The translations under genes and the position numbers were made by a program. From assembly GCA_036785705.1 (NCBI GenBank), contig JAWUZG010000006.1, forward strand, positions 124,001 through 188,000: DNA of 64,000 nucleotides. The letters are read 5' to 3'. The notes under the pieces are model-generated. The model did no database searches, was not told where the DNA came from, and saw only the letters and a list, made by a program, of their open reading frames with translations. Each line of letters opens with the position of its first letter. The stretch's first letter is position 1. Positions 37,657-50,316 of the stretch are shown here, in pieces. The DNA comes from Acanthornis magna. Its lineage: Eukaryota; Chordata; Aves; Passeriformes; Acanthizidae.

Positions 37657-37684
37657 AAAAAAAGAAAAGAAAAGAAAAGAAAAT
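37657..37684 (+). repeat. (AAAGA)n microsatellite
   Basis: A-run followed by four AAAGA-type pentamers, all purine. Short tandem repeat. Confidence 0.85.
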
Positions 37685-40600
37685 AATTGTTCAAAGAGTT
37701 GTATGAAACAAGTGCCATTGTACAGCCCGCAGCACACTCCTTGGTTCCTGGATTCTTGTTAAGTGCTGCTGTGGTCTGATGGGAGCAGTTCAGTTTCTAT
37801 CGCACTGCTGCCATTAAGCCCTTGCTCTCAAGAAAGTTTTCTCCCACACATAAGTGTGCAGCCTTGAGTGAATAAAGTCCCAAAGAATTGGGATGGCACC
37901 TCTACAGCCAAATTAATTTATTTTTACCTGCTCTGGCAAGGTTGCTCTAGCAAGGTTTAACATGGTGAATACTACGTCTCATAACTGGGCTGTGTGAAAA
38001 GTAACATTCCCATCTGTTTGACTACAGCTTGAACTTTGGAAGATGGACAGTGGTCTTGTCACATGTACGCTTTTCTTCTTCCATGGACTCTAGTGTGATT
38101 TTGTCTGGCCCTTTGTGTTAATTTATACTACACTACTCTCCCTGTTCCTGTATGTAGGTGGGAAGCCATGACTTCATGCTACCTTCACATCCAAGGGACT
38201 AATGAAACAGAACACTGCTTACTATTTTCCTGGCATAAAGGGAAAGCCTAGAATGAGCAGAAATCATAATTTAACTTGTATTAAGTTTCTACATGCATTT
38301 TTCATCACCTGAAAAAAATTGTCTTCGCAAACTAACTTTTTAATGAGAAAGCTTCTAGTGTTGCTGGTAGCAATGATTAAGTATCTAACTACCTATAGCA
38401 CTTCTTGTTAGTTCATTAAAAGACTAGCCTTCCTAATTACATTTGCATGTCTCTCCATAATTTGTACAGACCTCAATAACTAAATGGGTGATAATCCGTC
38501 AGCAGAATTGCAAAAGACCTTGATCCTTACATACGCAAACCCTCGGGCAGTATTTACAGTTTTCTAATAGTGTGTTGCCTTTCTTACTTGATTTTTAACT
38601 GAATAGAAGACACTGTTGATGATATTAGCTTCACAAATAGTCTGTTGTGCAATGGATGAAGACACTTTGGGATGGATATAGGCAATCTGTCCCCTTGCTC
38701 CCTAGTCATTGCAAAGACAGATCTCGTTTCTGGTTTAGTTATTTGAAACTGTCTGTGTCTTTATTTCACTGATAAGTCATTTTAAAAGCTGGAGTGAATG
38801 TTATTTTTTTACTCTTTGAAGGCCTGATCTCTTTGTGATGCTTGGATGGCCAAAAGATGGTGACTTAAACACAAATTAGGTACCTGCAGCACAATTTCTA
38901 ATGGTGCAGAGGTGAAGCTGGGGAATTGGTGCTCACCCTCTGAAGGTCAGAGCACAGATTGACTTGCATGACTGGAGATACTCAGCACTTATAGTGCTGC
39001 TTTAAGTATATTCATCTGTTTTCTCTTTTATTTGTTCTTCTCTTCAGGCAGCTAAAAAACGAAGCCATTCTAATTTAATTTCTTTCCTTCTTAAAAAATT
39101 TTTATAATCTGGTCTTCAGCTTTAGTGTAATTTTACCTCTTCTTTCATACTTACGTGAGTTAAATGCTTTATGTCTCTATTTCATGTGGGAAATGCCTCC
39201 AAGGGCATCCACTTACATATAGCAATTTTGGTGCATCACCTCCGAATAATTCAGAGAAAACCTATCCATCATTAGATGAATTTTTGCACTCTTATCATTG
39301 CAGTGCTCACTTTCTGATCATCTGAAAAGCTTTCAGACTCACCCATGAGTTATACAGCCATCACTGCCCATTTTCTAGCTGAATCCCTGTGTCTACACAT
39401 GCTCCTGGCTCACCAGCTCCGCTCTTAGTCTCCCCCCAGAGCAGCACAGGGTGATTATATTTCTAACTCATTTGGCTTATCACATTTAAGACTCTACTTG
39501 AAGAGCAAGGTCTCCGCTTTACCACTGCATCATTATCTTCTAAAATATTTTTAAAATGTGCCATTTTAGCCCTATGTTATATGTTCTGTCCTCAGAACAA
39601 GGCAGCAAAACTGGAACAGGGAGAAAGGAAAATGCCTGCTGTGTTTCGAGTTAGTGTTCCTACTGGGACATATCTTTGAGGCAGGGCCATGTGGAGGTAG
39701 AGCAAATGGTGCAGGAAGGCACTTTGCTGAGTTGGAATGAAATATCACAAGCTGAAACAGTAGTTTCTGACCACCTGCCTGGACAAAGTGATTTCATCTG
39801 GGCTGCTACTGGAATTGTCCTTGTGTTGTTTGGCAACTCTTTGCAGCATCCTCTTTATATTATTTCAGTTTGTGCAGATGTTGTGAATAAAGAGAAACTA
39901 GGAGAAAATGAGGAGTATCTTCTCTTCCAGAAAAGCTTGTTACCTATGGCAAAATCCTCCAAATCATTACTCTTTTACAAAGGGGCAGTCATATGCTGTA
40001 AATAATGAACAGTAATGATAAAACATCTGAGAAGACTTAGATAAGAACATGTATTGAAAAAATGCAATTATTATGGTCTGAGAGTTTTCACAGTGGGCAA
40101 AACCATATACTTTATAATTTCTACTATTTAATTTTTTAATCGCGTTTCTTTCAAAGTTAATTTATTCTGATGAAGTGGGATATCTGCTGATTATTTAACA
40201 TATCCATCTATTCTGTGAGCTTTAGTGTTGCCCTGAGTTTCATGTTAATTATATAGGACCATCACTATATTTAAAAACCAGTCTTCATTAAAAAAAACTA
40301 AATCATTAATATATCAGCTGTTAGCTGTACTTAACAGAGGTCTTCTGCATCTCTCACAGGCTTTATGAATTCTTAGGCTTGCAGTCCTTTCTGCTATTTA
40401 TGTGTACTGAAGCAACCATATAATTTGTCTGGTTTGGAGCTCCTTTCTTCCAGCATATTCAGAGCTTACCGGTATCACTAATAGGAAAACAGAAAGAGAT
40501 TCATCCCTTAATTCCTAAACATCTTGATAAATGAGCAACAGAACCTGCCAACTAGCTAATATAACATGGTATACAGACCGTGATATTAGGTATAAGAGGT

Positions 40601-43600
40601 TGATTTGGCCGGAATTTTGAGTATGTCATGTGACTTGTAAAGAGATGAAAATAAAAGATATTAAATACATAGCCTGCCTCAGTATTTTCCCCAGCACTCA
40701 CATGGAAGTGACAACAGAGTTCCTGCTCTTCACTTCAGGTGTTTTATAAACTTGCCTACCTTCTTGACTGCCACCAGTTGAAATGCTGGTGTGAGGAATT
40801 AGGATTGGATGCCTGGGTGATGAGAAAATGAAAAGGATTGCTCTTCAAATGATTCTGAGGGGATACGCAATAGAGCAGAACCCTTTTTGAAGGATTGGTT
40901 CAAAGGAAAACATAGGCTCAAAATAATGAGCTTTTAAAAACCTGTCTTACTGCTTGTGGTTCCTCACTGTGCTTCAGATATAATTCATATCAAGGTTTTA
41001 GGATTTATCATTACCTAGACTACCCTGACCTCCATCAGTGCCCCGCCTACAAATACAGATAGTCTTTGTATAAAATGCCTTCATACCCTCAGTGTTCTAG
41101 AAATTTCAGTAACATTAAATAAATAATATTAAAGGCAAAAATTTCTGGCATTACCTAAAATTTTCCCCAATTACTATGAAGAGGAAGAAACTTGTATTTT
41201 GGCTTCCTTAATGCAGTAAGTGTTGGTTAAGTTGGATTTAGCTACTTGACTGTGTCATGATAGATAAAGATTAGAACTGTATAAATAAAATACTAGGCAC
41301 ATGGTTAATATTTTTCTAACTAGAAGGCACAGCTAAAAAGTTTGGGTTTGTACATGAAACCAACTTAAATAGTCCTGAGTTTTGAAAATGCACCCATTTT
41401 CAATTTTTTTTCTTCTTCTCCTTATTTGGTGAGGCTTCCTTTATTTTTCCAGGGATCAGCTGAGTAACACTGGTGCAATATTCTTCCCTGGCACTGGTGT
41501 CCCTTGTTCAGTGACACTGTGTGTCCCATGTGGTCATTCTCTCCAAGGGCGTTATTGTAACAGTATATTAGAATTTTTTTCCTTCCTAAAATTAGTCTAA
41601 GGCATTTCAAATACTTGGTCTTAAGGGCACAGCTGATTCATGTGGGAGCTTTTCAAGGGAAAAATGGTAGTAATGTGCCCAGATTCTGTTTTCCTGATGT
41701 GGGGAAAGGGCACTGAAAGTATTCTATGCCTTTGAAAATGCTTTTTCTTTTGGTCCCCAATTTACTTTGGTTTTTATTGCTTAAATATTGCCCACGAAAT
41801 ATTAGCCAGTTGTAGCGCTTGACTGAATTATGAGTAAGATGAGCTAAAAAACATTGTTCTTCCATGTTTCTTTGTGTCATTCAATAGCTCTGATCTGACT
41901 TCTGAAATATATTTACACATTTTTCTTGGAGTTTCATGACATCATCACATCTGTAGATTTAGGGGTCTGATGCAAATGATGATCTGATTCTGTTAAAATG
42001 ATCAGTCTGCCAAAACATGAACAACATTTTGTATTCTCTCCATCTCTTACATGACTGAACAGATTCCAGTATTTTATGTTATGGACTTTGTTTTGAATCA
42101 CTCTCTTTTGTTGCATGCATGAAGTTTTTTGAAACTTTCTTCTGATATATCAGTATTGGCAACAGCTGGTCCTCCCTTCCTTAAGCACCCAATACTTTTC
42201 ACAAACTTTTTGACTCTTAAAAGAGAACTACTTGTGGGTTTTGTAATCATTTTAGCATCATGGTTTTTTTAGTTAAATGCCCACACAAATAGAAATTAAA
42301 GGAATCTTGGGATGATATAAAGTTATTTGGATTAATTAATCCCTATCAAAACTTCACTGAGCTATTTACATATGTATTATAGGTCAATATAGACCTCCAT
42401 TTTATTTCATGTCTTTATGTAAAAACTTCTTTACAGCCTGGATATTTGCTTCCATGTGCTTTGCCTGTGAGCTCCAATAAGTATGACTCAGAGATGTTGC
42501 TTGGACTTTCATTTTTATTTTAAGCATAAAGACTATTGTAGTTCCAACAGATTATTATTTAAAAGTTGGTTTAAAAATACTAAACAGATAAACATTTAAG
42601 AAAACTCCTTTACCATGCAGCCCAATATTTCATAAAATATGTATAGTTTTTACTTCTACTCCTGCAGAGAATGTAAGAAATCATCTTATTTTGGTACCAG
42701 TATAATGTGTCAGAATAGTTGTGCTTTGTGGTCTAATCAAAAATATTAGCTGAAATGGGGAGGATGAGGGTCTTTATGGATTGCTATATGGACAGAAGAG
42801 ATTTTTTGTTCTTTAGTATAAAAGGAATCATCCAGTGATTCCATTGAAAATATTTAGTTTGAACACTGATATCGAAATATTGCACTGAAAGATAAACAGA
42901 TGACTTCAGAATGATGGTAGCAAATGCAATTATGCTTCAACCCACAATAATCTTAAGTGAGATATTTTATTAAATGTTAATAACTTTGGGGACTAGACTG
43001 GTTTCTTCTTAGGTCTTTCAAATAAGAGTTGTTCTGTGCAACAAGATGCTTGCAATATAAAGGTGGAATGTGTACCAAGGGATGATTCTGAGGGCTTAAA
43101 ACCATTTGAGATTTATTAATTTTCTGGAGTTGGGTTGACATGGTTCCATGAATAGGCACAAGGCCTGGAGAGTGGGATTAGGAAGGTTTCCAGAGGCTCT
43201 GAACTCATGTCAAGCAAAACTGTCATGCCAAGCAGCTAAGTCAACTGAATAGGGAAAAGTCTTGGAAGTGCTTTATCAATGCATAATGTTTGTAAATTTT
43301 ATTCAATTAATTTACAGCTGCAGGGCTCATGAGGCTGAGATTAAAGTTTTGTAAAGTTTTGATAGGGAAGCAGCCAAAACCAAACAAAAACATTTGATTA
43401 GCTTTGGATGTTTTTTTAACAAGTTGGCAGGGGAACAAAATTGCAAGCAAGTATTTCAGAGGAAGGTGTACCCAGTCATGGGAGCTACTGTAGTCGGCTG
43501 GATTGGTAGCAGAATGCCTGCCAGGATCCTGCATGAAGTGCCTGCAGGTATGCTTGACATTTGCTTCCCCCTCTGCCAACAGGTGCCTCGAGGAAAAGCC

Positions 43601-45311
43601 ATGTCCCAGAGAAAAGCCTCTGGAATTTAGTGCTACCAAAAGTACTTGCAAATAAACATTGTGCTTTAAATTCCTGTTATTTTTATGACAAGATTAAATA
43701 GAATTTACTTCAGACAAAACATGAGTGAGAAAGAAGATATGCCAGAAGATGCCCAAGGTGCTAGCATATGAGCTTTACAATTTATTTTTTTTTTTAATTT
43801 TAAATTATTGGGACGATCAGGCAAACACTCAACTTCTCCTAGAGTCCTTTGGATATGACTTGGCAAGATCACAGTCAGGGCTGCCACCCCCTTTCTCTGT
43901 TTATTGTGGCTGAGTTAGGAGAAATGGCGTTGCTTGTTGATATCTTACTTTTGTCCCTTATGTAAGCCCAAGAGAGATCAGAATTATGGAACCAAGCTTA
44001 ACCTGAGCCCTCCCTCTCATATGCAACGCGTCTTGCTGAGGGAGCAGTTTCTGTTCCTTTTAGTTGTATGCATTCATTGCTTCATATTTGCATTACTGAA
44101 AAGAGCAGCATTTTTGTTGTTTTCTTACATGCATTGTTAATTTTTAGACTTGGGTTCCCATTCATCAATATTGTTTCTTAATAACTGAGTGAATTATCCA
44201 GTCAGCTTTTACACTTCCAGTGATTGTGAAATTTGTATTTTATTTGCAGCCTTCTCCCAGTATATCTACAAAGGAAAAGGAAATTCCATTAAAATCAAGT
44301 TATCACGTGGGAACCCACCTGCTTTTGCTGAAATATTTGGATTTATTTTGGGGAAATCTAAACAGAATGCTTCAATTTCTGTCAGGTCACAATAAAAGCA
44401 AGCAATTCAGTTTGTTAAGAGCATCTTTCAAGGGAGTGAGTGGTGTAGGCTTGATGCATTGGATTAATTTCTGAAATTACAGATGAGAATCTTCCCTGCA
44501 CTGCTGCTGTTCTGGAAGAACTTGAAGGCTTTGTAAGTGTAAATTGTGCCACGCACTATGGTTATTTGACGTTGAACTCATTGTTCATGGTTGGATGCTA
44601 AATATGTTTTGCAATGTCATTTCCATAAAAGTTTGAAAAGAAGCAAGTCTTCCTTTATTAAGTAATGTTTCCTTCATAAATCCTGCTGACATTTTAGGAT
44701 TGGAGGAAAAAGTGGAGACAAGTAGCTTTCAAATTTCCTTCTATCTTAGAATAACACTGTGACCAAGTGCCCAGACTTTCTGGTGAGGTTTGCATGCCTT
44801 CCACTGAGTTTTTTACACTGGGGCAGCAGGTGAAAGGCATCTGGGTTTGTCCTGGGAGAGTTTATAGAAAGTCTTAAAAGGCATTTTATAAAGTTTTACT
44901 GAAACTTTTTAAATTTTTTGCATGGCCCCTACCCAAGTTCATGATTGTGAAATATAATATAGGGATGAACATTCAATCCAGTCTACCTCTCCAATACAGA
45001 GGAGATACTAGAAGTTCATTATTTGAATGCTTTGGCATGATTTTTGGTTCTGTGTGCTATTTGCCCGGTTTCATTCTGGTTTTCCATATTTCCTTCTTCA
45101 AATGTCTCTGTGGATTGTTCTAATGTAGTTTGGAAGTTGGCAGAGCATTGTCTTAAACCTGAAAGTTTTGGTATAGTGTGACATCCATTGTTTTCCGCTG
45201 TCACTAAGAGCAAAGAAATCTTGCTGAGCTGTGAAACTGCACACTTAAAACCAAGTGCTGCATTTATGTGAAGTTAAACACATTCAATATCAAACTTTGC
45301 ACAAGATTCAG
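37685..45311. other. Unique AT-rich DNA, no gene seen
   Basis: Seven and a half kilobases without a repeat or exon that I can name. Frames at 39676-40005 (109 codons, plus) and 43307-43651 (114 codons, minus) have no recognisable domain. Near 43345 TAAAGTTTTG is duplicated in tandem. Confidence 0.5.
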
Positions 45312-45380
45312 ATTTTTCTGTCCTAACTTTGCATGAAAAAGATCATCTTTTTCTATCTTAACTTTGCATGAAAGAAATGA
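45312..45380 (+). repeat. 35-bp tandem duplication
   Basis: The block TTTTTCT(G/A)TC(C/T)TAACTTTGCATGAAA occurs twice; its core TAACTTTGCATGAAA starts at 45324 and again at 45359. Only a few substitutions separate the copies. Each copy carries ATGCAAA, an octamer-like core in reverse. Confidence 0.85.
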
Positions 45381-48300
45381 AGAAGATTTCTCTGAAGTCT
45401 GAAAATATTTGGGTTTGCATTCATTAATGTATGTGTCAGTATATAGATGACTTCTGCACTTTCAAAACAGGCTCAACTCCTCCCCCCGCAGTTTCTTTAG
45501 GGTGTTTAGAATGATCATGGTTTTTATTTCACTGAAGAGACAATACATTTCTTAAAAGGTAGCCATGACATATTGACTCCTTAATCACAGCAATAATTAT
45601 ACATGATTTTTCCATGTATCAGGATCAGCCTGTTTATTTCTGTGTGAGAAAAATAAATTATGTTTCTATATAGGATTCTTAAATGATGGTAGAAGAAAAA
45701 AGCAAAGCTCTGCTGGGAATTGCATCTATTATTAAGACTCTCAGAGCATTAAAAGCATTAGAATAATAACCTGTTACAATAAACCAATGATATAGCTAAG
45801 CCCTCTCTTCTTGAAGAGGAGAAGTCTTGATTCATCGTTCAGGTGTAAATATATGTCACAGAAGTCAGTGATTTGGTAAGATATACAGTGATTCTCTGAA
45901 ATTAATAAAACTTTAAAACAAAGATATTTAAAGCAGCAAATCAGGAACTGAAATGCCAGGAGTCATGGGAAAGATGGACTTGTTCTCCTAAATAGTTGGT
46001 CTGGATTTTAATGAGACCATTTTATAGCAGAAACAAAGGAATATTATATTCATTATGATAAAGATATTATGAGATGAAAAATTTTCTATGCCTACACAGC
46101 GTACTTGCTTTCTGATAGCAGCTGTAATTTGTGTGGGTTCTATGCAGTCAGTCCATTTTTAAGTCTGTTGCATTATTCCCTATATTACAAAATGCCCATA
46201 TGTTGTTAGCTTCTATTTTAAGGGAATAAAAGTAAAAGCTGTTTCTGCAAAGTCTAGCGTAGAGACTAGGAAGGTGTTTCTGCTGTTTTAAATCAATTAT
46301 ATTTGTCTATAGCACTCAGCATGGCCTCAAAAATAAAAGTTGTGAGGAGAGGGAGTAGGTTTCTTCACAACTTATCCTGAGCTATGTGTCCTGGAGAATT
46401 TTAATTTAGTTGGAAGAAACTGATCACATGACTGAGGGCTCTGGGGCTCTCTGATATGCAGTTCCTCTCAGTCTTAGGGGCAGCAACTATTTCAGCAATA
46501 GTCTGCCTTTAAATGTTAAGGTCTGAGAGATGCACCCATGTTCAAGCAGGTACTATCTTTGTACTGTTGCATTTATCCTTTTGTTGTACTCCCAGTTCCC
46601 TGTAGCCTCTGCACTGCTCTTAGGCACTGCTTTTGCCTGACTCTGACCCTCCTCCCCTCCAAACACCTGGGAGTATAAAAAAGCCACCATTAGATCCAGC
46701 CCACTGTTTGTGTCCGGGGTGTGTTTCTTGTCAGTGCAGCCAGGGCCACTTCCACTGACAGCCGTGCTTGGAAGAGTTACGGACGGTCAGAAGTGTGGTC
46801 TGGCAATGGTTTATTGATAAGAAGGCAATGGGGGTGGACAATGGACACTGCTGACATCTTCATTTAGGCATAAGAGCTGCAAGAACATTCTTTGATAGAG
46901 GCTGATTTTGAAAACAAACTTGCTCAGTGAGGAGGTGCTTGGTGAGGCTTCCCATATGAGAAATGTCCATCTTTGGGGTAAACAAGAACATAACAACAAA
47001 ATAAGCAGTCCAACTGCTGTTTCAGGAAACTGGTTTATTGATTACTTATGGCAATTGATACTCTAAATGCAGTTAAATTCTGGTGGGCCAAAAGCAATAT
47101 TTGAGAAAGCTGATCTTCCCACGATTGACTGACACATGACATTGAAGCCTGATCCTTGTTCCTGGTTGACTTACAGCTAAGACTTCACCCTGTTTTGTAG
47201 CTTCTCTTTAAAACACATCGAGTTTTTTAATGAGATTTCAGGAAATTACTGTGTTTTTCAGTCATCCCTTTTACTTTCTCTGGTTTTGTAACTTACTGAT
47301 AATATACTCTTACAAAAAATAGCTGTCCGCAAATGGTAGATAATGTGAGGGAGATGTAGTGGCCTGTAAACTTTCTTCTAGAGAAATTTAACTCTGAGTT
47401 CAAGGCAGTCTGATTGCCGAGAAGATAAGCTATGGTCAGTGGTGTGTTTATGAGTACAGAGATCTTCCTGCTATGGGAGCACTTGACAAGAAACAGAGAA
47501 GGCATGTGAAGAGCTAAATATGCAGCAAGACTGTTTATATCCTCCTGACTACTTCGCTCCTCTGCCTATGCAGAGATTTCCTAATTTTCTGTCTTTATTC
47601 TTCTCCTTGATTTTATGTAGCTTAATCCAGGATTGCTTAGGGCAATTTGCTCATTATAGTGCAAATGTTTTAGTCTCTCTCTGTTATGAAGCAAGTTCCC
47701 TTTACTAAATTATTTTCTCATGTCGGTGCGTTCTTTGCCCTGCCTCAAGTGGGGACTAAAGGAACAGATATACTGCATATATACTGCATATCATTTTCAT
47801 GTCTGCTGCAATATTTCTGTGTTATAGTGCAGAGAAAGACAGTGTTGTAGAGTAGTAGTTTAAACTTGTCGTAGTTTATCTTGCAAAGAAGAAAACAAAT
47901 ATTAACAAATGCTTTATACTTGTTATTCTGTAAGTTATCCAGATTTGCTGACTTCTACCTCAGCATTTCTATTTGTATCCTAACTATCATAATATTTTTG
48001 CCTTTTAAAAAAAAATACATCCTGTCTCCCCAGTATGGAATGATTTGCAGTACTTCCTCACACATATTAGCTAAAATCCCTGAAAGGCAGCTTGGGATAA
48101 GGGTCATCTTTGGTAGTGGCAAGAGGCTGCAGAATTTATCAGCATTCAGTCAAATGGAAAGGACTTTCAGTTCACTGTGGGAAAGAGAAAAGTGCACAAT
48201 CTTTGGTGAATCTTCCTGTTACTAACTGATTTTGAAAATATGTTAATTAATGTGATGAATTGTTACTCTTTCCATTTAATAGTTCAATTACAAAAGTCTG

Positions 48301-48530
48301 CTGAGAGCAAAGAGCAAAGCACACAGGTGTTCACCAAGCAGTGTGTGTGTGGTAGCTCGGCAGAGCCAGGGCTGGCCTGTGCAGGTGCCCACACTGTGCC
48401 ATCTGAAGTGTGTTTGTCACAGGGATCTCACACCATGTGGAGGGTGTATGCTGTACGTCCTGCTACTGCTGTCAGCAGCTGGATGACACTTAAAAGGCAC
48501 AGTCATGGGCATGCCAGAAAGAAAGTTAGA
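45381..48530. other. Unique DNA, no gene seen
   Basis: A TATAAAAAAG word at 46674 follows a GC-richer stretch. Two similar GGTTTATTGAT words (46808 and 47032) read as polyadenylation-like signals on the minus strand. This could be a worn LTR but I cannot place it in a family. The 114-codon frame at 47881-48225 has no recognisable domain. Confidence 0.45.
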
Positions 48531-48725
48531 TTGGCATTCAAGAGGTTAATTAGAATAGGAAAGAGCAATTAAAGGGACGTGACGATGTCTTCATAAAACT
48601 GTAATTGAGCGCTCTTCATTAAGTGATCTCATTAAATGAGGCAGAGGATTTGTTGTTGTTGAAATTCTGGACTTGCTATTAAGATTCTCTAATCAGCTTT
48701 CTGAAAGGGGAGTTATTACAATACC
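48531..48725. promoter_or_regulatory. Possible conserved noncoding block
   Basis: Non-repetitive sequence packed with homeodomain-type cores and a cAMP-response-like half site: GGTTAATTAGAATAGG, AGCAATTAAAGGGACGTGACGATG, TAATTGAGCGCTCTTCATTAAG, CTCATTAAATGAGGC, CTCTAATCAGC. ATGATC/GAGCGCTC-type palindromic words also occur. Of the motif-rich stretches in the window this one looks most like a deeply conserved enhancer. This is a judgement of style, not of measured conservation. Confidence 0.3.
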
Positions 48726-49770
48726 ATAACTTTTGAAACCTTTTATTGTTCTCAAGATACTGCGAGGTGTGTTTTGTGTGGATGTATTTTCCTTGGCATC
48801 AAAATGGAGAAATGGAAATAATAATGTTGCTTGTGTATGAATGTCACGAGTCCATTATTTTTATTTGCCCCACCTATGAGACAAATGAAGGTTTAGCTCC
48901 TAGTTTCAGTAATTGCATCCTTGTATTATGTATATTGTGTGGTAATGTGGCTGCACATGCAGAATACAAATCAATACCTTAACAGCAAGTAACAGATGGA
49001 TGGCTCCTGCGAAAGAACTTTGTTGTCCATTTATTGATCACAGTTATGTTAACAGAGACATACCATAACTACCAGTGCCAAAATAAACATCAGTTTAAAT
49101 AGTGGTCCTGTGAGAACAGGATTGTTGCTGGTTTACTTGGTGAGAGCAGTCTTGTCAACTGCTCGACTGATTCTTAAATTCTCTGAACTTAAACAAAGAG
49201 CAGGAATGTTTCAGAGAGATGTTTGTGTTGTATAAAATACCTTAAATATTGTGAAGAATTAAAGCATTTAAATCACAACAAATAAAACCTCTTATGGAAA
49301 AATATTAAGTAAAAAGAGGCACAGTGAAATGCTGCTGATTTAAAACCAACCAAAAAAGAAGTAATCGTTTTACCTAATGTGATGCTGTTCATATTCCTGC
49401 TGTGTATCATTGGCTCAATGATTTCTGTTGGTTTTCTTTTCTACCTCTGGATATAAGACCCACAGAACTGCAGGGGCACATGGAGAAAGGACAGCAAAAC
49501 TCAGTCTGCATCAAATATTTCTGTTGTAGAAAGTAAGCAAAATGAAAGCAGATGGAAAAGCTCCATATCACTCTAAGTCCCTTACCATGACCCTCGATAC
49601 TGTGTGCTGCAGCGGTAAACGCCCACACAGTGATTCGGTTACTAATTATTTTTGAAGTTATTGATGTCCTTCCAAAATCTTCTAAAGTGATTTACATGTG
49701 TGAGTGTGTGACATACATTTCATGGATATGTTTGTGCTCTTGTTTTGTCTCGCTCTCTGTTTTGCACTGT
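48726..49770. other. Unique AT-rich DNA, no gene seen
   Basis: No exon or named repeat was recognised. Confidence 0.5.
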
Positions 49771-49821
49771 GGCCCCAGCTCTGTGATGGCCCCAGCTCTG
49801 TGACGGCCCCAGCTCTGTGAT
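49771..49821 (+). repeat. 17-bp minisatellite, three units
   Basis: GGCCCCAGCTCTGTGAT is repeated head to tail three times, starting at 49771, 49788 and 49805. One base differs in the second copy. Confidence 0.95.
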
Positions 49822-50292
49822 TGCCCAGTGTCAGTTATCTTCTTGCCTCCTCTTGGCACAAAAACAACTTGTTCCCTTTTAGAGGAAGCCCTGGCTACTG
49901 AACACAGATATATTGACATCTTTTCCACATATCCACCAGGGCCTGCTTTCTACAGAGCAATGTAAATATAACCAACCTGGAACAGCATGAATGCAAGCCA
50001 ATATATGTCATTTGCTGCCAATTTTTCTTCTATATTGCAAAAGCAGTTTAGAGGCATCCACAACATACCCTTACTGTAAACAGCATTGCTCTGATTAGTC
50101 GTAGTAATAAAAGTCCATTTTTCTTAAATGGCGTTTCAGTGAAGTACTAATTAATTCCGAGGATTTGGGAATTCACATTGTGTAGCTTGTGTTTTCTATT
50201 ACCACCATATGTAATTTATTGGAAAAAACAAAGAAAAAAATACATGAGGGGAAGAAAAGAAAGACATATAACATTTTAAAAGTGACAGGGAA
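49822..50292. other. Unique AT-rich DNA, no gene seen
   Basis: No exon or named repeat was recognised. Confidence 0.5.
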
Positions 50293-50316
50293 GGTAGTAG
50301 GTAGTAGGTAGTAGTC
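50293..50316 (+). repeat. GGTAGTA heptamer repeat
   Basis: GGTAGTA occurs three times in tandem, followed by GTC. Very short array. Confidence 0.85.

Noticed and set aside
46660..47050. TATAAAA word with two AATAAA-type words on the opposite strand, possible worn LTR
   Set aside because: The TATA and polyadenylation-like signals lie on opposite strands and no LTR ends or family blocks were recognised.
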